Source: Draconibacterium mangrovi_A (GTDB lineage: Bacteria > Bacteroidota > Bacteroidia > Bacteroidales > Prolixibacteraceae). From it: a stretch of 64,000 nucleotides of DNA. The position numbers were made by a program, and so were the translations under genes. The notes beneath the pieces were generated by a model. That model made no database searches. It saw only the letters and a program-made list of their open reading frames with translations, and had not been told where the DNA came from. Every line of letters starts with the position of its first letter. Position 1 is the stretch's first letter. The stretch lies in NCBI RefSeq assembly GCF_037646455.1, contig NZ_JBBIXN010000002.1, forward strand, positions 930,001 to 994,000, read 5' to 3'. Of this stretch, positions 16,887 through 25,997 are shown piece after piece.

Positions 16887-17411
16887 TTAAAACCCAAAAT
16901 CTTCGCGGATGAGTTCGATCCAGTTGGCTACACGCTCGTCGGTCAGTTCGGGTTCGAAATCCTCATCAACCGGCAGGCCAATAAATTTTCCGTCGATTAC
17001 TGCATCCGAATCGTCAAACTCGTAACCTTCGGTATCCACCGGGCCAACCAGTTCGGCGCCGTGCTCCATTAATTCTTTTCCGAGTAAGCCAATATGATCA
17101 ACAAAACCGTGGGCATAAGTTACATGATCGCCTAAACCAAATACCGCAATGGTTTTATCGCTGTAATCAACTTTGGCCACCTCGGGTAAAAATTTCCCCC
17201 AGTCATCGGATGAAAAACTGGAATCCCAGGTGTCTTTCCCAACCGTGGATAGACCAAATATTATCTTATCGTATTTTTCAATATCTGCTGCCGATGCATT
17301 TTTTACTGCCACCATTTCTACTTTATCTTCACCGATGGCATCTTTTATTTTATCAGCAACGCGGTTTACAGCACCGCCAACAGGACCATAAAAAATTGCA
17401 ATTTTGCTCAT
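16887..17411 (-). CDS. flavodoxin (long-chain)
   Basis: A 174-residue flavodoxin. It begins with the beta1 strand and FMN-phosphate loop (AIFYGPVGGAVNRVADKI), although the loop lacks the usual T/S-x-T-G-x-T pattern. The 50s-loop region (GLSTVGKDTWDSSFSSDDW) and 90s loop (VFGLGDHVTYAHGF) are both present, and the length fits the long-chain class. Flavodoxins carry low-potential electrons in place of ferredoxin, so its position between prephenate dehydratase and a 2-oxoacid:ferredoxin oxidoreductase operon is suggestive. It starts 16 bp after pheA and is likely in the same transcript. Confidence 0.88.
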   Translation of the reverse strand: MSKIAIFYGPVGGAVNRVADKIKDAIGEDKVEMVAVKNASAADIEKYDKIIFGLSTVGKDTWDSSFSSDDWGKFLPEVAKVDYSDKTIAVFGLGDHVTYAHGFVDHIGLLGKELMEHGAELVGPVDTEGYEFDDSDAVIDGKFIGLPVDEDFEPELTDERVANWIELIREDFGF

Positions 17412-17427
17412 AATTCAAATTTTAGTT

Positions 17428-18258
17428 TTATTGGAAGTTTATTTCTCCTCTTTTATATTCACCCAAAATTGAAAGGCTCGAGGCACTCTTCAGTACCTGA
17501 TGAATGGCACGGTCGTAATTTTCCGGTTTCTCCCATTCAATATCAACATGAATAGTATATTCATTTGGTTTCCCTAAAATGGGAACCGACTGTATTTTAT
17601 TGAGATTAATTCTGTTTTCAGCAAAAATATTCAGAACACTTGCCAGCGCACCATGAAAATGACCAACTTCAAAACAGATTGAAGCTTTATTGGTACCTGC
17701 AGTAGGATTACCGTGTTTTGAAAGGACCAGGAATCGCGTATAATTTCTCTTATTGGTTTCGATTCCGGTTTCGAGTGCTTTTAATCCATATAATTCGCCT
17801 GAACGCAAATTACCAATGGATGCAGCATCCTTCAACTTTTCTTCTGCCACTTTTTTTGAAGAAGCTGCAGTGTCAAGGCTTTCATACAATCGAGCACCGG
17901 GAAAATTGCTTTCGATATATTCCATGCACTGCTGCAGCGCCACCGGATGAGAGTAAATATGCTTTATATCAGCAGCTTTCACTCCTTCATTTACAAGAAG
18001 ATTCATTTGAATATGTATAAAAATCTCCCCGATAATCCGTAAATGATAATCGCGAATTAACTGGTAATTCTTTAACAGACTTCCGGCAATGGAATTCTCT
18101 ATGGCCATAACCGCAAAATCCACCTTATCGGAATCTACCAAATCACAAACCGTTGTAAATGTTTTGCTTTCTACAACCTCAACCTCTTCATCAAAATATT
18201 TCAGGGCTGCGTCTTCATGAAAAGATCCTGCGATCCCCTGTATTGCTATCCGTTTCAT
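17428..18258 (-). CDS. pheA: prephenate dehydratase
   Basis: A 276-residue prephenate dehydratase making phenylpyruvate for phenylalanine synthesis. The periplasmic-binding-like catalytic domain covers about residues 1-180; the signature TRF appears in KRNYTRFLVLSK. A C-terminal ACT domain (about 190-270, starting at KASICFEVGHFHGALASVL) would bind Phe for feedback inhibition; GALA is intact while the classical ESRP element reads KIQSVP. No chorismate mutase domain is attached. It heads a minus-strand run pheA-flavodoxin-aminotransferase. A -7 box lies at 18368-18375 and a 21-codon upstream frame containing three Phe codons sits in the leader (18284-18349). Confidence 0.93.
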   Translation of the reverse strand: MKRIAIQGIAGSFHEDAALKYFDEEVEVVESKTFTTVCDLVDSDKVDFAVMAIENSIAGSLLKNYQLIRDYHLRIIGEIFIHIQMNLLVNEGVKAADIKHIYSHPVALQQCMEYIESNFPGARLYESLDTAASSKKVAEEKLKDAASIGNLRSGELYGLKALETGIETNKRNYTRFLVLSKHGNPTAGTNKASICFEVGHFHGALASVLNIFAENRINLNKIQSVPILGKPNEYTIHVDIEWEKPENYDRAIHQVLKSASSLSILGEYKRGEINFQ

Positions 18259-18283
18259 TTTTCAAGTTTCTTGCAGGTTTAGC

Positions 18284-18349
18284 TCATTTAAACAGCTGAA
18301 AAACCTTCAGTCTGAAATAAAGTTGACTACCGCAAATGATTTCCGCCAT
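18284..18349 (-). CDS. possible upstream leader ORF of pheA (21 codons)
   Basis: Between the pheA -7 box and the pheA start there is a 21-codon frame whose second half contains three Phe and one Tyr (YFRLKVFQLFK). It ends 25 bp before pheA. No U-tailed terminator hairpin is visible, so classical attenuation is not supported; it may be chance. Confidence 0.2.
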   Translation of the reverse strand: MAEIICGSQLYFRLKVFQLFK

Positions 18350-18367
18350 TAAATTTTAAGAGCGTAC

Positions 18368-18375
18368 CAAATATA
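18368..18375 (-). promoter_or_regulatory. -7 promoter box for pheA
   Basis: The minus strand reads TATATTTG, a full match to TAnnTTTG, about 110 bp before the pheA start. The rest of the 322-bp divergent spacer (18259-18580) holds an AT-rich palindrome TTATTTAAATAA at 18469-18480 and no other gene. Confidence 0.5.
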
Positions 18376-18580
18376 CAAATTATGCTTAGAGAATACGGTT
18401 TTTAACGCGGAATGAATGGAAAATTAAACTTGGTTTGTTTTTGTTGCTGCATAGTTCAAGCCCTTTCTTTATTTAAATAATAGAACAACATTTAGTTCCA
18501 TCCAAATGCACAAAAATAATTTCATGTGTAACTCATAGAAATTTCAGTCGTCTTATAAACGTAATACTAAAAAAGCCGAA

Positions 18581-19279
18581 ATGATTAAAACAACCAAACT
18601 CTCGAAAGTTTTTAGTACCGACGAGATTGAAACAACAGCATTAAACCAGGTTAATATTCATGTAAAAAAGGGCGAGTTCGTAGCTATTATGGGACCTTCT
18701 GGTTGCGGCAAATCAACTTTGCTGAATATTATCGGACTTCTTGACAATCCAACATCGGGTGAATATTTATTTGACGGACAAGCTGTTGGTCAATTAAAAG
18801 AACGAAACCGAACTATGCTGCGAAAAGGAAACATCGGATTTGTTTTTCAAAGTTTTAACCTGATTGACGAACTGAGTGTTTACGAGAACGTTGAACTTCC
18901 GCTCATCTATTTAAAATTAAGTGCCCGCGAACGCAAAGAAAAAGTGGAGAAAGTGTTGGATAGGATGAAAATCGGTCACCGGAAAAAACACTTCCCACAG
19001 CAACTTTCGGGCGGCCAGCAACAACGCGTCGCCATTGCACGTGCAGTAGTTGCCGAACCAAAACTGATTCTTGCTGACGAGCCGACAGGTAATCTCGACT
19101 CGAAAAACGGTCTGGAAGTTATGAATCTTTTGACTGAACTTAATCAGGAAGGAACTACGATTGTTATGGTAACTCACTCGTTAAGAGATTCGGAGTTTGC
19201 CCATCGGGTAATTAACCTGTTCGATGGTATGGTGATTACACAGGAGGTAAAAAAAGAACTTGGAGAAATATTACTATAA
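18581..19279 (+). CDS. ABC transporter ATP-binding protein (MacB/LolD type)
   Basis: A 232-residue ATPase with all motifs intact: Walker A GPSGCGKST (38-46), Q-loop FVFQSFNL, signature LSGGQQQR, Walker B LILADEPTGNLD and the H-loop VTHS. The NLDSKNG sequence after Walker B is typical of the MacB/LolD/FtsE group that drives mechanotransmission rather than substrate passage through the membrane. The FtsX-type permease begins 76 bp downstream, so the two form one system. The cargo (lipoprotein, peptide or envelope signal) is not known. Confidence 0.93.
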   Translation: MIKTTKLSKVFSTDEIETTALNQVNIHVKKGEFVAIMGPSGCGKSTLLNIIGLLDNPTSGEYLFDGQAVGQLKERNRTMLRKGNIGFVFQSFNLIDELSVYENVELPLIYLKLSARERKEKVEKVLDRMKIGHRKKHFPQQLSGGQQQRVAIARAVVAEPKLILADEPTGNLDSKNGLEVMNLLTELNQEGTTIVMVTHSLRDSEFAHRVINLFDGMVITQEVKKELGEILL

Positions 19280-19355
19280 AAACCAAGATTAATTTGCATT
19301 TACCTCCTAAAATTCTCTGTTTTTTCACCACAAACTTTACCATTAAAAACAAACC

Positions 19356-21728
19356 ATGTCAGCAATTAAAAGAAACCTAAAAATCGGGTGGCGAAACATC
19401 CTAAAAAACAAATTCTTTAACTTTTTGAATATCGGAGGCGTTGCCATTGGAATGGCCGTAACTACCCTGATTTTATTCTGGGTGGTCGACGAACTGAGCT
19501 ACGATAAGTTCCATACAAATATCGATCAGATTTACCAGATATACGAACATCAGGTGTATTCCGATGGACAGGACTTACACACTGGTTGTACGCCTTTCCC
19601 GCTTTCGAGCGAGCTTAAACAAAACTTCCCGGAAGTGGAAAATGCCACAACCTTCACATTCCTTGGAGAACAGCCAGTGAAATACGAAACAATTGAGTAC
19701 AAAAACATACCGCTGATGCTGGCCGATAATGAGTTTCTGAATGTATTTTCATACAACATTATCGAAGGTGATGTAAACACGCTAGAGACACCCGATAAAA
19801 TTATGATCACACCCAAAATAGCCGAACTGTTTTTCCCTAACGAATCGGCAATTGGAAAAGTTTTAACCGTTTACGGCAGTTTCGATTTTACGGTGGGAGC
19901 AGTAATCGATTATCCGCGAAAACATTCTTCGTTCGAGTTCGATATCCTGGCTTCGGTTAAAGTAGCCGAAAACATGGGAGCCGATTTAACACGTTGGGGC
20001 AACAACTGGCCGTTTACCAGTATTTTGCTTGCCGAAAGCTCGAACGCTGATCAATTTGAGGCAAAAATTACAGGCCTGTTAAAAGAAAAGGGACAGGATA
20101 ATACCTCACTGTTTTTATTCCCCTTCTCGAAAATGAGGTTGTACAATTTTTCGGATAAAAACAACCGGATACAATACATCTACCAGTTTCTGGCCATCGC
20201 ATTAATAATTATTCTGATCGCATCGATAAACTTTGTAAATTCTTCAACCGCCAGTTCCGAAACCCGGCGACCGGAGGTTGGAATACGAAAAGTTCTGGGG
20301 GCAACAAAAGGCAACCTCACCCACCAGTTTTTTTACGAAAAAGGAATGATGATTCTTATCAGCCTGCTCTTGGCAGTTGTCCTGGTTTTTGCTTTTACTC
20401 CACTGTTTACGCAGGTATCAGGAAAGACTATTGCATTTGGAATGCTAGGTAACAAATACTTGCTTTTTATGATACTGGCAATGGTTCTTACCACACTCAT
20501 TCTTTCAGTAGCTTATCCGTCGCTTTACATTTCGTCGTTTACTCCAGCTCGGATTCTTAAGAAAGCAGTAAAAAGCAAGGGCAGCAGAATTAGTTTTCGA
20601 AGCTTACTGGTAGTGGTCCAATTCTCTTTGTCTATTATTCTGATTATTTGCACGATAGCAGTCACCACTCAACTAAAATACCTGAACAATTACGACCTGG
20701 GATACAGCAAAGACAACCTGGTTTATTTCTCGCTCGATGAAGCAACACAAACTAAACACGAAGCACTTTCAACCGAGTTTCAAACCATTACAGGCGTTGT
20801 AAATATTACCAAATCAGATAAACTGCCATTTTGGGGAGGAAATTCATCATGGGGCTATACGTGGCAGGGAAAAGCCCCGGAGAACAGAGTACTGATTTGC
20901 CGCATGGAAGTTGACCGTAATTATTTTGAGACACTGGGTATTTCTATGGTTGAAGGCAGAAGTTTTGCACCGTTTTACGACAAAATAAATGAAGGAGAAA
21001 AGGAATTTGCCGGCGAGGTAATTCTAAACGAAGAAGCGCTTAAACGCATGAAAATGACCGAACCGCTTGGTAAATTCTTTGGTCGGCAGGAAGACAATCG
21101 GGGTACAATTGTTGGTGTGGCGAAAGATTTTCATTTTGAAAACCTGAAAAGAGGCATCGAACCAATGATCATGATTCCGCTGACGGATAATCCTAATTAT
21201 ATGATCTTAAGAATAAGCCCCGATAATTTTAAAGAAACACTAGCGGCTCTTAACGAAAAATGGAACGAAATTATTCCTGACAGCAATTGCGAAATTGGCT
21301 TTTTCGATCAAAGGTTAGAGCAGATGTATAATTCAGAAATCCGAATTTCAGGCTTATTCCGGTATTTTTCCATAGTTGCCATTTTTATTTCGTGCATCGG
21401 ATTATTTGGTCTATCGGTTTATGCCATCGAACGCAAGCGCAAAGAGATTGGTATCCGGAAAGTAAATGGCTCAAAAGTATCACAAATACTGACCATGCTG
21501 AATAAAGATTTTATTAAATGGGTGTTTGTATCGTTTGTAATTGCTTCGCCGGTGGCGTGGTATACCATGGATAAATGGTTGCAGAATTTCGCCTATCGCA
21601 CCACCCTCGACTGGTGGATATTTGCCATTGCCGGCACACTGGCGGTTGGAATTGCTTTACTCACCGTTTCGTATCAGAGCTATAAAGCTGCAGTCCGAAA
21701 TCCTGTCGAAGCTCTCAGGTATGAATAA
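19356..21728 (+). CDS. ABC transporter permease, FtsX/MacB_PCD type (duplicated)
   Basis: A 790-residue permease with the duplicated layout of Bacteroidota MacB-like proteins. A first membrane helix (about 22-42) is followed by a periplasmic MacB core domain and three helices of FtsX domain 1 (about 280-425). A further helix (about 425-450) leads to a second periplasmic domain and a second FtsX block (about 670-785). RRPEVGIRKVLGATKGNLT and RKRKEIGIRKVNGSKVSQIL are the paired cytoplasmic FtsX motifs that contact the ATPase. It is partnered with the ATPase just upstream; no membrane-fusion or TolC-type gene is nearby. Confidence 0.92.
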   Translation: MSAIKRNLKIGWRNILKNKFFNFLNIGGVAIGMAVTTLILFWVVDELSYDKFHTNIDQIYQIYEHQVYSDGQDLHTGCTPFPLSSELKQNFPEVENATTFTFLGEQPVKYETIEYKNIPLMLADNEFLNVFSYNIIEGDVNTLETPDKIMITPKIAELFFPNESAIGKVLTVYGSFDFTVGAVIDYPRKHSSFEFDILASVKVAENMGADLTRWGNNWPFTSILLAESSNADQFEAKITGLLKEKGQDNTSLFLFPFSKMRLYNFSDKNNRIQYIYQFLAIALIIILIASINFVNSSTASSETRRPEVGIRKVLGATKGNLTHQFFYEKGMMILISLLLAVVLVFAFTPLFTQVSGKTIAFGMLGNKYLLFMILAMVLTTLILSVAYPSLYISSFTPARILKKAVKSKGSRISFRSLLVVVQFSLSIILIICTIAVTTQLKYLNNYDLGYSKDNLVYFSLDEATQTKHEALSTEFQTITGVVNITKSDKLPFWGGNSSWGYTWQGKAPENRVLICRMEVDRNYFETLGISMVEGRSFAPFYDKINEGEKEFAGEVILNEEALKRMKMTEPLGKFFGRQEDNRGTIVGVAKDFHFENLKRGIEPMIMIPLTDNPNYMILRISPDNFKETLAALNEKWNEIIPDSNCEIGFFDQRLEQMYNSEIRISGLFRYFSIVAIFISCIGLFGLSVYAIERKRKEIGIRKVNGSKVSQILTMLNKDFIKWVFVSFVIASPVAWYTMDKWLQNFAYRTTLDWWIFAIAGTLAVGIALLTVSYQSYKAAVRNPVEALRYE

Positions 21729-21730
21729 TA

Positions 21731-21774
21731 AATTCAGCGGGTATCTCTTTTGTTATTGAGTTACCCGCTGAATT
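21731..21774. terminator. 13-bp inverted repeat, probable bidirectional terminator
   Basis: AATTCAGCGGGTA (21731-21743) pairs perfectly with TACCCGCTGAATT (21762-21774) across an 18-base loop. It lies between the convergent permease and ACT-protein genes, directly after the permease stop and about 20 bp from the ACT stop. Confidence 0.75.
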
Positions 21775-21796
21775 ATTTCTAAAACGTTTTTAATCT

Positions 21797-22225
21797 CTAT
21801 AATTCGTACAACTCATCAGCCCCGAGCAACTCCGTTTTATGTTTCTGAAGCATTTCAACACAGTATTTTACGCGGGTTGGACGAATTACTGTTACCGCGC
21901 CCTCATCATTCATCGAAAAAGCGTACATGTATTCAATAAACACTTCTTCTTGCTGAAGTATATTCAAAAGTTTGGATAAACTTGCCGGCTCATTGGGTGT
22001 TTTTGCCAGCACAACTTCGGTGGTCTGCACCGAAAAATCATTTTGTTTTAATACTTCAAATGCTTTATACGGATCAGAAACGATCAAGCGCAGAATGCCA
22101 AAATCCGAGGTATCGGCTATGGTAAAAGCAGAGATATTTATTCCAGCGTCGCCCAGAATTTTAGTGACTTCATTCAGTCGTCCTGATTTATTTTCTAAAA
22201 AAACAGAAACTTGTTCTATTATCAT
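21797..22225 (-). CDS. tandem ACT-domain protein
   Basis: A 142-residue protein made of two ACT domains (about residues 1-70 and 71-140). The first is very clear: VSVFLENKSGRLNEVTKILGDAGINI, followed by DFGILRLIV. ACT domains bind amino acids at their interface. Stand-alone tandem ACT proteins beside phenylacetate-CoA ligase are frequent in anaerobes and are thought to sense aromatic or other amino acids; the ligand is not proven. It begins 5 bp after paaK, so it is co-translated, and it is the last gene before the terminator. Confidence 0.9.
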   Translation of the reverse strand: MIIEQVSVFLENKSGRLNEVTKILGDAGINISAFTIADTSDFGILRLIVSDPYKAFEVLKQNDFSVQTTEVVLAKTPNEPASLSKLLNILQQEEVFIEYMYAFSMNDEGAVTVIRPTRVKYCVEMLQKHKTELLGADELYEL

Positions 22226-22230
22226 GGCAT

Positions 22231-23529
22231 TCAGATTTTGCGGTTATCGATTACTCTTTTGGCTTTCCCGGCAGTACGTTCGATGGTTTTTGGTTCCACC
22301 AATTTTATATCGGTAGAAATTCCAAGGGTACTCTGGATATTGTTTCTGATCTTTTTACGCAGGGCTTCCAGTTCCTTAATCTCGTCGGAGAAAAACTGTT
22401 CCTGCACTTCCACCATAAGTTTGAGCACATCCAGCGTTCCCTGGCGTTCAACAATCAGCAAATAATGTGGTTCGGTTTCACTCATTTCGAGCAACACACT
22501 TTCAATCTGCGACGGAAAAACATTCACCCCGCGAATGATAAGCATATCATCGCTGCGGCCTTTGCATTTTTCCATTCGAACCAGCGTACGGCCACATTCG
22601 CACTTGTCATAAATCAGCCGGGTAAGGTCTCTCGTTCGATAACGAAGAATCGGGATGCCTTCTTTGGTGATGGTAGAAAACACCAACTCTCCTACTTCAC
22701 CTGGCGCAACAGGTTCTAACGTTTTAGGATCAATAATTTCAGGTACAAAATGGTCCTCGTTTACATGCATTCCAGCTTGCTCTTCACATTCGCACGATAC
22801 ACCGGGGCCAACCACTTCGCTAAGGCCATAAATATCGATGGCTTTTATTTTTAGCTGAGCTTCAATTTCCTTTCGCATACTCTCGCTCCAGGGCTCAGCA
22901 CCAAAAATCCCGACACGCAGTTTTAAAGACTCCGGATCGATTCCCATTTCGCGCATAGCTTCAGCAAGGTAGAGCGCGTACGACGGTGTACATGCGATCA
23001 CCGAAGAGCCAAAATCCTGCATCAGCTGAATTTGCTTTTGCGTATTTCCGCCGGAAATAGGAATCACCGTGGCACCAAGATTCTCGGTACCATAATGCAA
23101 ACCAAGACCACCTGTAAACAATCCGTAGCCATATGCTACTTGTACAATATCGTTCTTATGAACGCCGGCCATTCCCAACGATCGGGTAACTACCTCCGAC
23201 CACATTTGCAAATCGTTTCGGGTGTAGCCAACCACCGTCGGTTTTCCTGTCGTTCCTGAACTGGCGTGTAAACGCACAATCTCGCTCATTGGAACCGTAA
23301 ACATTCCAAAAGGATAATTGTCGCGGAGGTCTGTTTTCTCGGTAAACGGCAGTCTCGAAATGTCTTCAATACCTTTTATATCACCGGGCAGCAATCCTTT
23401 TTCCTGCATTTTGGCCCGGTAGCTGGGTATGTTATGATAAACCCGCTGAACAGTACGCACAAGTCGTTCGGATTGAATGGACATCATTTCATCGCGTGAT
23501 GCACATTCAATGGTTTCATTCCAGATCAT
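22231..23529 (-). CDS. paaK: phenylacetate--CoA ligase
   Basis: A 432-residue AMP-forming ligase of the PaaK type. The nucleotide-binding P-loop is HASSGTTGKPTVVGYT (about residues 89-104). YGYGLFTGGLGLHYG, the adenylate motif YGLSEVVGPGVSCECEEQ and a C-terminal hinge/lid (CKGRSDDMLIIRGVNVFPSQIE) follow. It activates aryl acetates to aryl-acetyl-CoA. Its operon partners are iorAB, which interconvert arylpyruvate and arylacetyl-CoA. Together they could make aromatic 2-oxoacids from aryl acetates or run oxidatively; there are no paaABCDE ring-epoxidation genes, so aerobic phenylacetate catabolism is not indicated. Confidence 0.93.
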   Translation of the reverse strand: MIWNETIECASRDEMMSIQSERLVRTVQRVYHNIPSYRAKMQEKGLLPGDIKGIEDISRLPFTEKTDLRDNYPFGMFTVPMSEIVRLHASSGTTGKPTVVGYTRNDLQMWSEVVTRSLGMAGVHKNDIVQVAYGYGLFTGGLGLHYGTENLGATVIPISGGNTQKQIQLMQDFGSSVIACTPSYALYLAEAMREMGIDPESLKLRVGIFGAEPWSESMRKEIEAQLKIKAIDIYGLSEVVGPGVSCECEEQAGMHVNEDHFVPEIIDPKTLEPVAPGEVGELVFSTITKEGIPILRYRTRDLTRLIYDKCECGRTLVRMEKCKGRSDDMLIIRGVNVFPSQIESVLLEMSETEPHYLLIVERQGTLDVLKLMVEVQEQFFSDEIKELEALRKKIRNNIQSTLGISTDIKLVEPKTIERTAGKAKRVIDNRKI

Positions 23530-23569
23530 TTATTTTTTATTGGTTTTTGTTTAGAATTAGCGTCTGATT

Positions 23570-24001
23570 TTATTTGCCATAAACTACTTTGTCTTCAAGA
23601 AGCACAACATGATTGATCTCCAGCCTTCGTCTGGCTTCCAGCACATCGGGAGTTTCGAGCAGAAGTACAGCCATTTTACTCTCCTGAATTAGCCGGGTAT
23701 AGGCATTTTCGATATGAATTCCTGCTCTTGCGACTTTTACCAGTAGTTCATCAAGACCGCCGGCCTCGTCTTTCATTTCCATGGCAATCAATTCCTGAAG
23801 CGTCGCTGAATGTCCCTTATCCGTAAGGATCTGGTAGGCCTTTTCAGGTTGATCGACCAATAAATTCAATACTCCCCAGCCATGCGGCATACTGGTTAAT
23901 GTTAGCGACCGTATGTTTATTGATGAAGATTTTAACAGTGCTGTTATCTTCTCGAAATGGGTGATCTTGTTTTTAAGAAAAACGGAAAGTTCGTAGGCCA
24001 T
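23570..24001 (-). CDS. tandem ACT-domain protein
   Basis: A 143-residue protein with two ACT-like domains: VFLKNKITHFEKITALLKSSSINIRSLTLT with GVLNLLVDQPEKAYQIL, then a second about residues 72-140. It is a paralogue of the 142-residue protein at the end of the operon, so two ACT proteins flank paaK. Ligand sensing for aromatic amino acids is inferred from context. It begins 17 bp after the porin-like gene and ends 40 bp before paaK. Confidence 0.82.
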   Translation of the reverse strand: MAYELSVFLKNKITHFEKITALLKSSSINIRSLTLTSMPHGWGVLNLLVDQPEKAYQILTDKGHSATLQELIAMEMKDEAGGLDELLVKVARAGIHIENAYTRLIQESKMAVLLLETPDVLEARRRLEINHVVLLEDKVVYGK

Positions 24002-24018
24002 AGCTTTTGTTTTACCGG

Positions 24019-25251
24019 TTAGAATTTGTAAGCAATAGAAAGCATGTTTCTGAAATTAGTAACTTCGACAGTGTCTATAACTTTGGCTTTATCGCTCAAG
24101 TTATTATCACCGTATGCAGCTGTTGTAAGGCTGATTTCCCATCCAAACATAAAGTTTTTATAGGTATAAATCAACTGAGGCGACAATTTGTAGATCCAAT
24201 CAATATCGGGGTAAAAACCATAAAGTGGACCTACTGGATCTTCTGATGTTCCCAGGTTTTTCAAATACCCCGCATACATTCCCACTTTCCAGGCACCACC
24301 ATAGGTAAAGTTAATCCAGTTGTATGTGTGATTAAATGGTGTATAGGTTTCGGCTCCTGTTGCTTCATCAACCGATGCAACCGCATAACCACTCGGCAAT
24401 AAACTCTCACAAACGTTTTGGCCAAGCATGGTTTTCGCTTTTAACTGAAATTTATTTTGGGTGTATTTCAGGTAGGCGATAATTGCGTAAGAACCAAATT
24501 TTTCGCTGGTTTTAAATGTTCCCTGAGTTCCTGTGGTCGAAGTTCGCGGTTGTAGCATTTTCCAGTCGAAGGCAGCACCAAGTACCCAATTCGCATCGTA
24601 ATATTGCAACTGCGCATGTAAGTTGGGTATCAATGCATTTCGCTGGTACTCGTATGATTTTCCGTTGGGACCGGTATTGGAATACTTAAACTGATACACA
24701 GCCGCCGCAATCAAATCGAGATGATCGCCAAGTTGATGCGTAACCCGCAGTTGAGGACTTCGATTAAATACCTGGAAGGGCAAGCCGGTATTTTCGTGCA
24801 GGGTAGAAGGGAACACTTTTTCGATAAAAGTAGGATGCCAGGTCCGGCCAAACAGCATTTTGGTTTTTTCCCACTCAAACAAGGTATAGGCATGCCTGAA
24901 ACGCAGACTGTTTGTTGCCGTTCCACCTGTAAAATCAACTTCAACATAAGCACTCACCTGCGCGTTAAGCATTTCCAGTCCGGAAAAACGTGTTCCGAAA
25001 CGGGTAAAAATGTTTAGAAAATGGGCACTTGGATGAGCTAGAATATCTTCACCGTTCGAGTCGTAAACCGGTTTTTTAGGAAAGATATCGAGCAAATGGT
25101 CACAGGCATCAACATTTTCGTGCGTATCGAAGATAAAATCATTGCGCACAAATCCGGAGATTTCGAGTTTCATGCCTTTTTGGGTCAGAAAATCCTGGGC
25201 ATTGACATTCAATGCAGAAACAATTAGAAAGAGTATAACTAACTTTTTCAT
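24019..25251 (-). CDS. outer-membrane porin-like protein
   Basis: A 410-residue secreted protein with a signal peptide (cleavage near NVNAQD) and a long beta-rich body. The segments KLEISGFVRNDFIFDT, QVSAYVEVDFTGG and SLRFRHAYTLFEWEKTKMLFGRTWHPTF resemble the first strands of trimeric porins of the DcaP type. The C-terminus ends NMLSIAYKF with a terminal Phe as expected for barrel insertion. Placed inside an ior/paaK operon, it could admit aryl acids or amino acids; this is inference. A 164-bp spacer separates it from iorB. Confidence 0.75.
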   Translation of the reverse strand: MKKLVILFLIVSALNVNAQDFLTQKGMKLEISGFVRNDFIFDTHENVDACDHLLDIFPKKPVYDSNGEDILAHPSAHFLNIFTRFGTRFSGLEMLNAQVSAYVEVDFTGGTATNSLRFRHAYTLFEWEKTKMLFGRTWHPTFIEKVFPSTLHENTGLPFQVFNRSPQLRVTHQLGDHLDLIAAAVYQFKYSNTGPNGKSYEYQRNALIPNLHAQLQYYDANWVLGAAFDWKMLQPRTSTTGTQGTFKTSEKFGSYAIIAYLKYTQNKFQLKAKTMLGQNVCESLLPSGYAVASVDEATGAETYTPFNHTYNWINFTYGGAWKVGMYAGYLKNLGTSEDPVGPLYGFYPDIDWIYKLSPQLIYTYKNFMFGWEISLTTAAYGDNNLSDKAKVIDTVEVTNFRNMLSIAYKF

Positions 25252-25415
25252 AGAAATTTTTGGTTTTTATAAAACGATAAAGGTTGAAAGGTCAAATACA
25301 ATTTGTTATAACGAAATTATAGCTTTTCTTTTTAATCGTTTAACAGAACCGGAAGCTTAACAACACAGAATACTTATTTAAAATTATTTTAAACAAATAA
25401 TCATTTCCCCGCTAG

Positions 25416-25997
25416 CTATATCTCTTTCAATGCAAACAGCATCCCGGCCTGAAACGCCTTTTTATTCAGGTCGACCACTTCCCGGCCTTTACTTCCAAAA
25501 ATTCGCTCGATACCGGCTTCAATTTTTTCGGCATCAATATGAACAAAAGGAGCAGCAGCACCCAACATCACCACGTTTGAGGCACGCTTGTTCCCTATTT
25601 CTGCTGCTATCTTATCCGCATCGATAGCCACAAACCTGAGTTGTTTTTTAATTTCACGCAACACCTCATCAATGTTCGGGTAGTTGGGCACATTAAGTAC
25701 CGGTGTTACATTGCTAACCACACAACCGGTTTTAGCCAGAAATGGAAGATAACGCAACGCTTCCATCGGCTCAACCGACAAAATAAGATCCGCGGATCCC
25801 TTTGGAATCAGGTCGGCTGCAATGGCGAAATCCGAAATCCGCAGGTGAGAAACCACTGCCCCGCCACGCTGACTCATTCCATGGGTTTCGGCCTGTTTCA
25901 AATAAAGATTTTCGCGCAGAGCGGCGTCGCCTAAAATCGATGCGATGGATAAGATCCCTTGTCCACCTACTCCTGCCAATATTATATCTGTCTTCAT
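25416..25997 (-). CDS. iorB: indolepyruvate:ferredoxin oxidoreductase beta subunit
   Basis: A 193-residue subunit beginning MKTDIILAGVGGQGIL. The ATG at 25997 overlaps the iorA stop as ATGA, which decides the start over an upstream in-frame ATG at 26069. The GVGGQG glycine motif and ETHGMSQRGGAVVSHLRIS are the classical gamma-like signature of IorB. With IorA it converts arylpyruvates to arylacetyl-CoA with reduction of ferredoxin, or the reverse. Confidence 0.92.
   Translation of the reverse strand: MKTDIILAGVGGQGILSIASILGDAALRENLYLKQAETHGMSQRGGAVVSHLRISDFAIAADLIPKGSADLILSVEPMEALRYLPFLAKTGCVVSNVTPVLNVPNYPNIDEVLREIKKQLRFVAIDADKIAAEIGNKRASNVVMLGAAAPFVHIDAEKIEAGIERIFGSKGREVVDLNKKAFQAGMLFALKEI

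Noticed and set aside
22231..23529. Aerobic phenylacetate catabolic cluster
   Set aside because: Only paaK is present; epoxidase, ring-opening and beta-oxidation genes are absent, and the partner is an oxygen-sensitive oxidoreductase.
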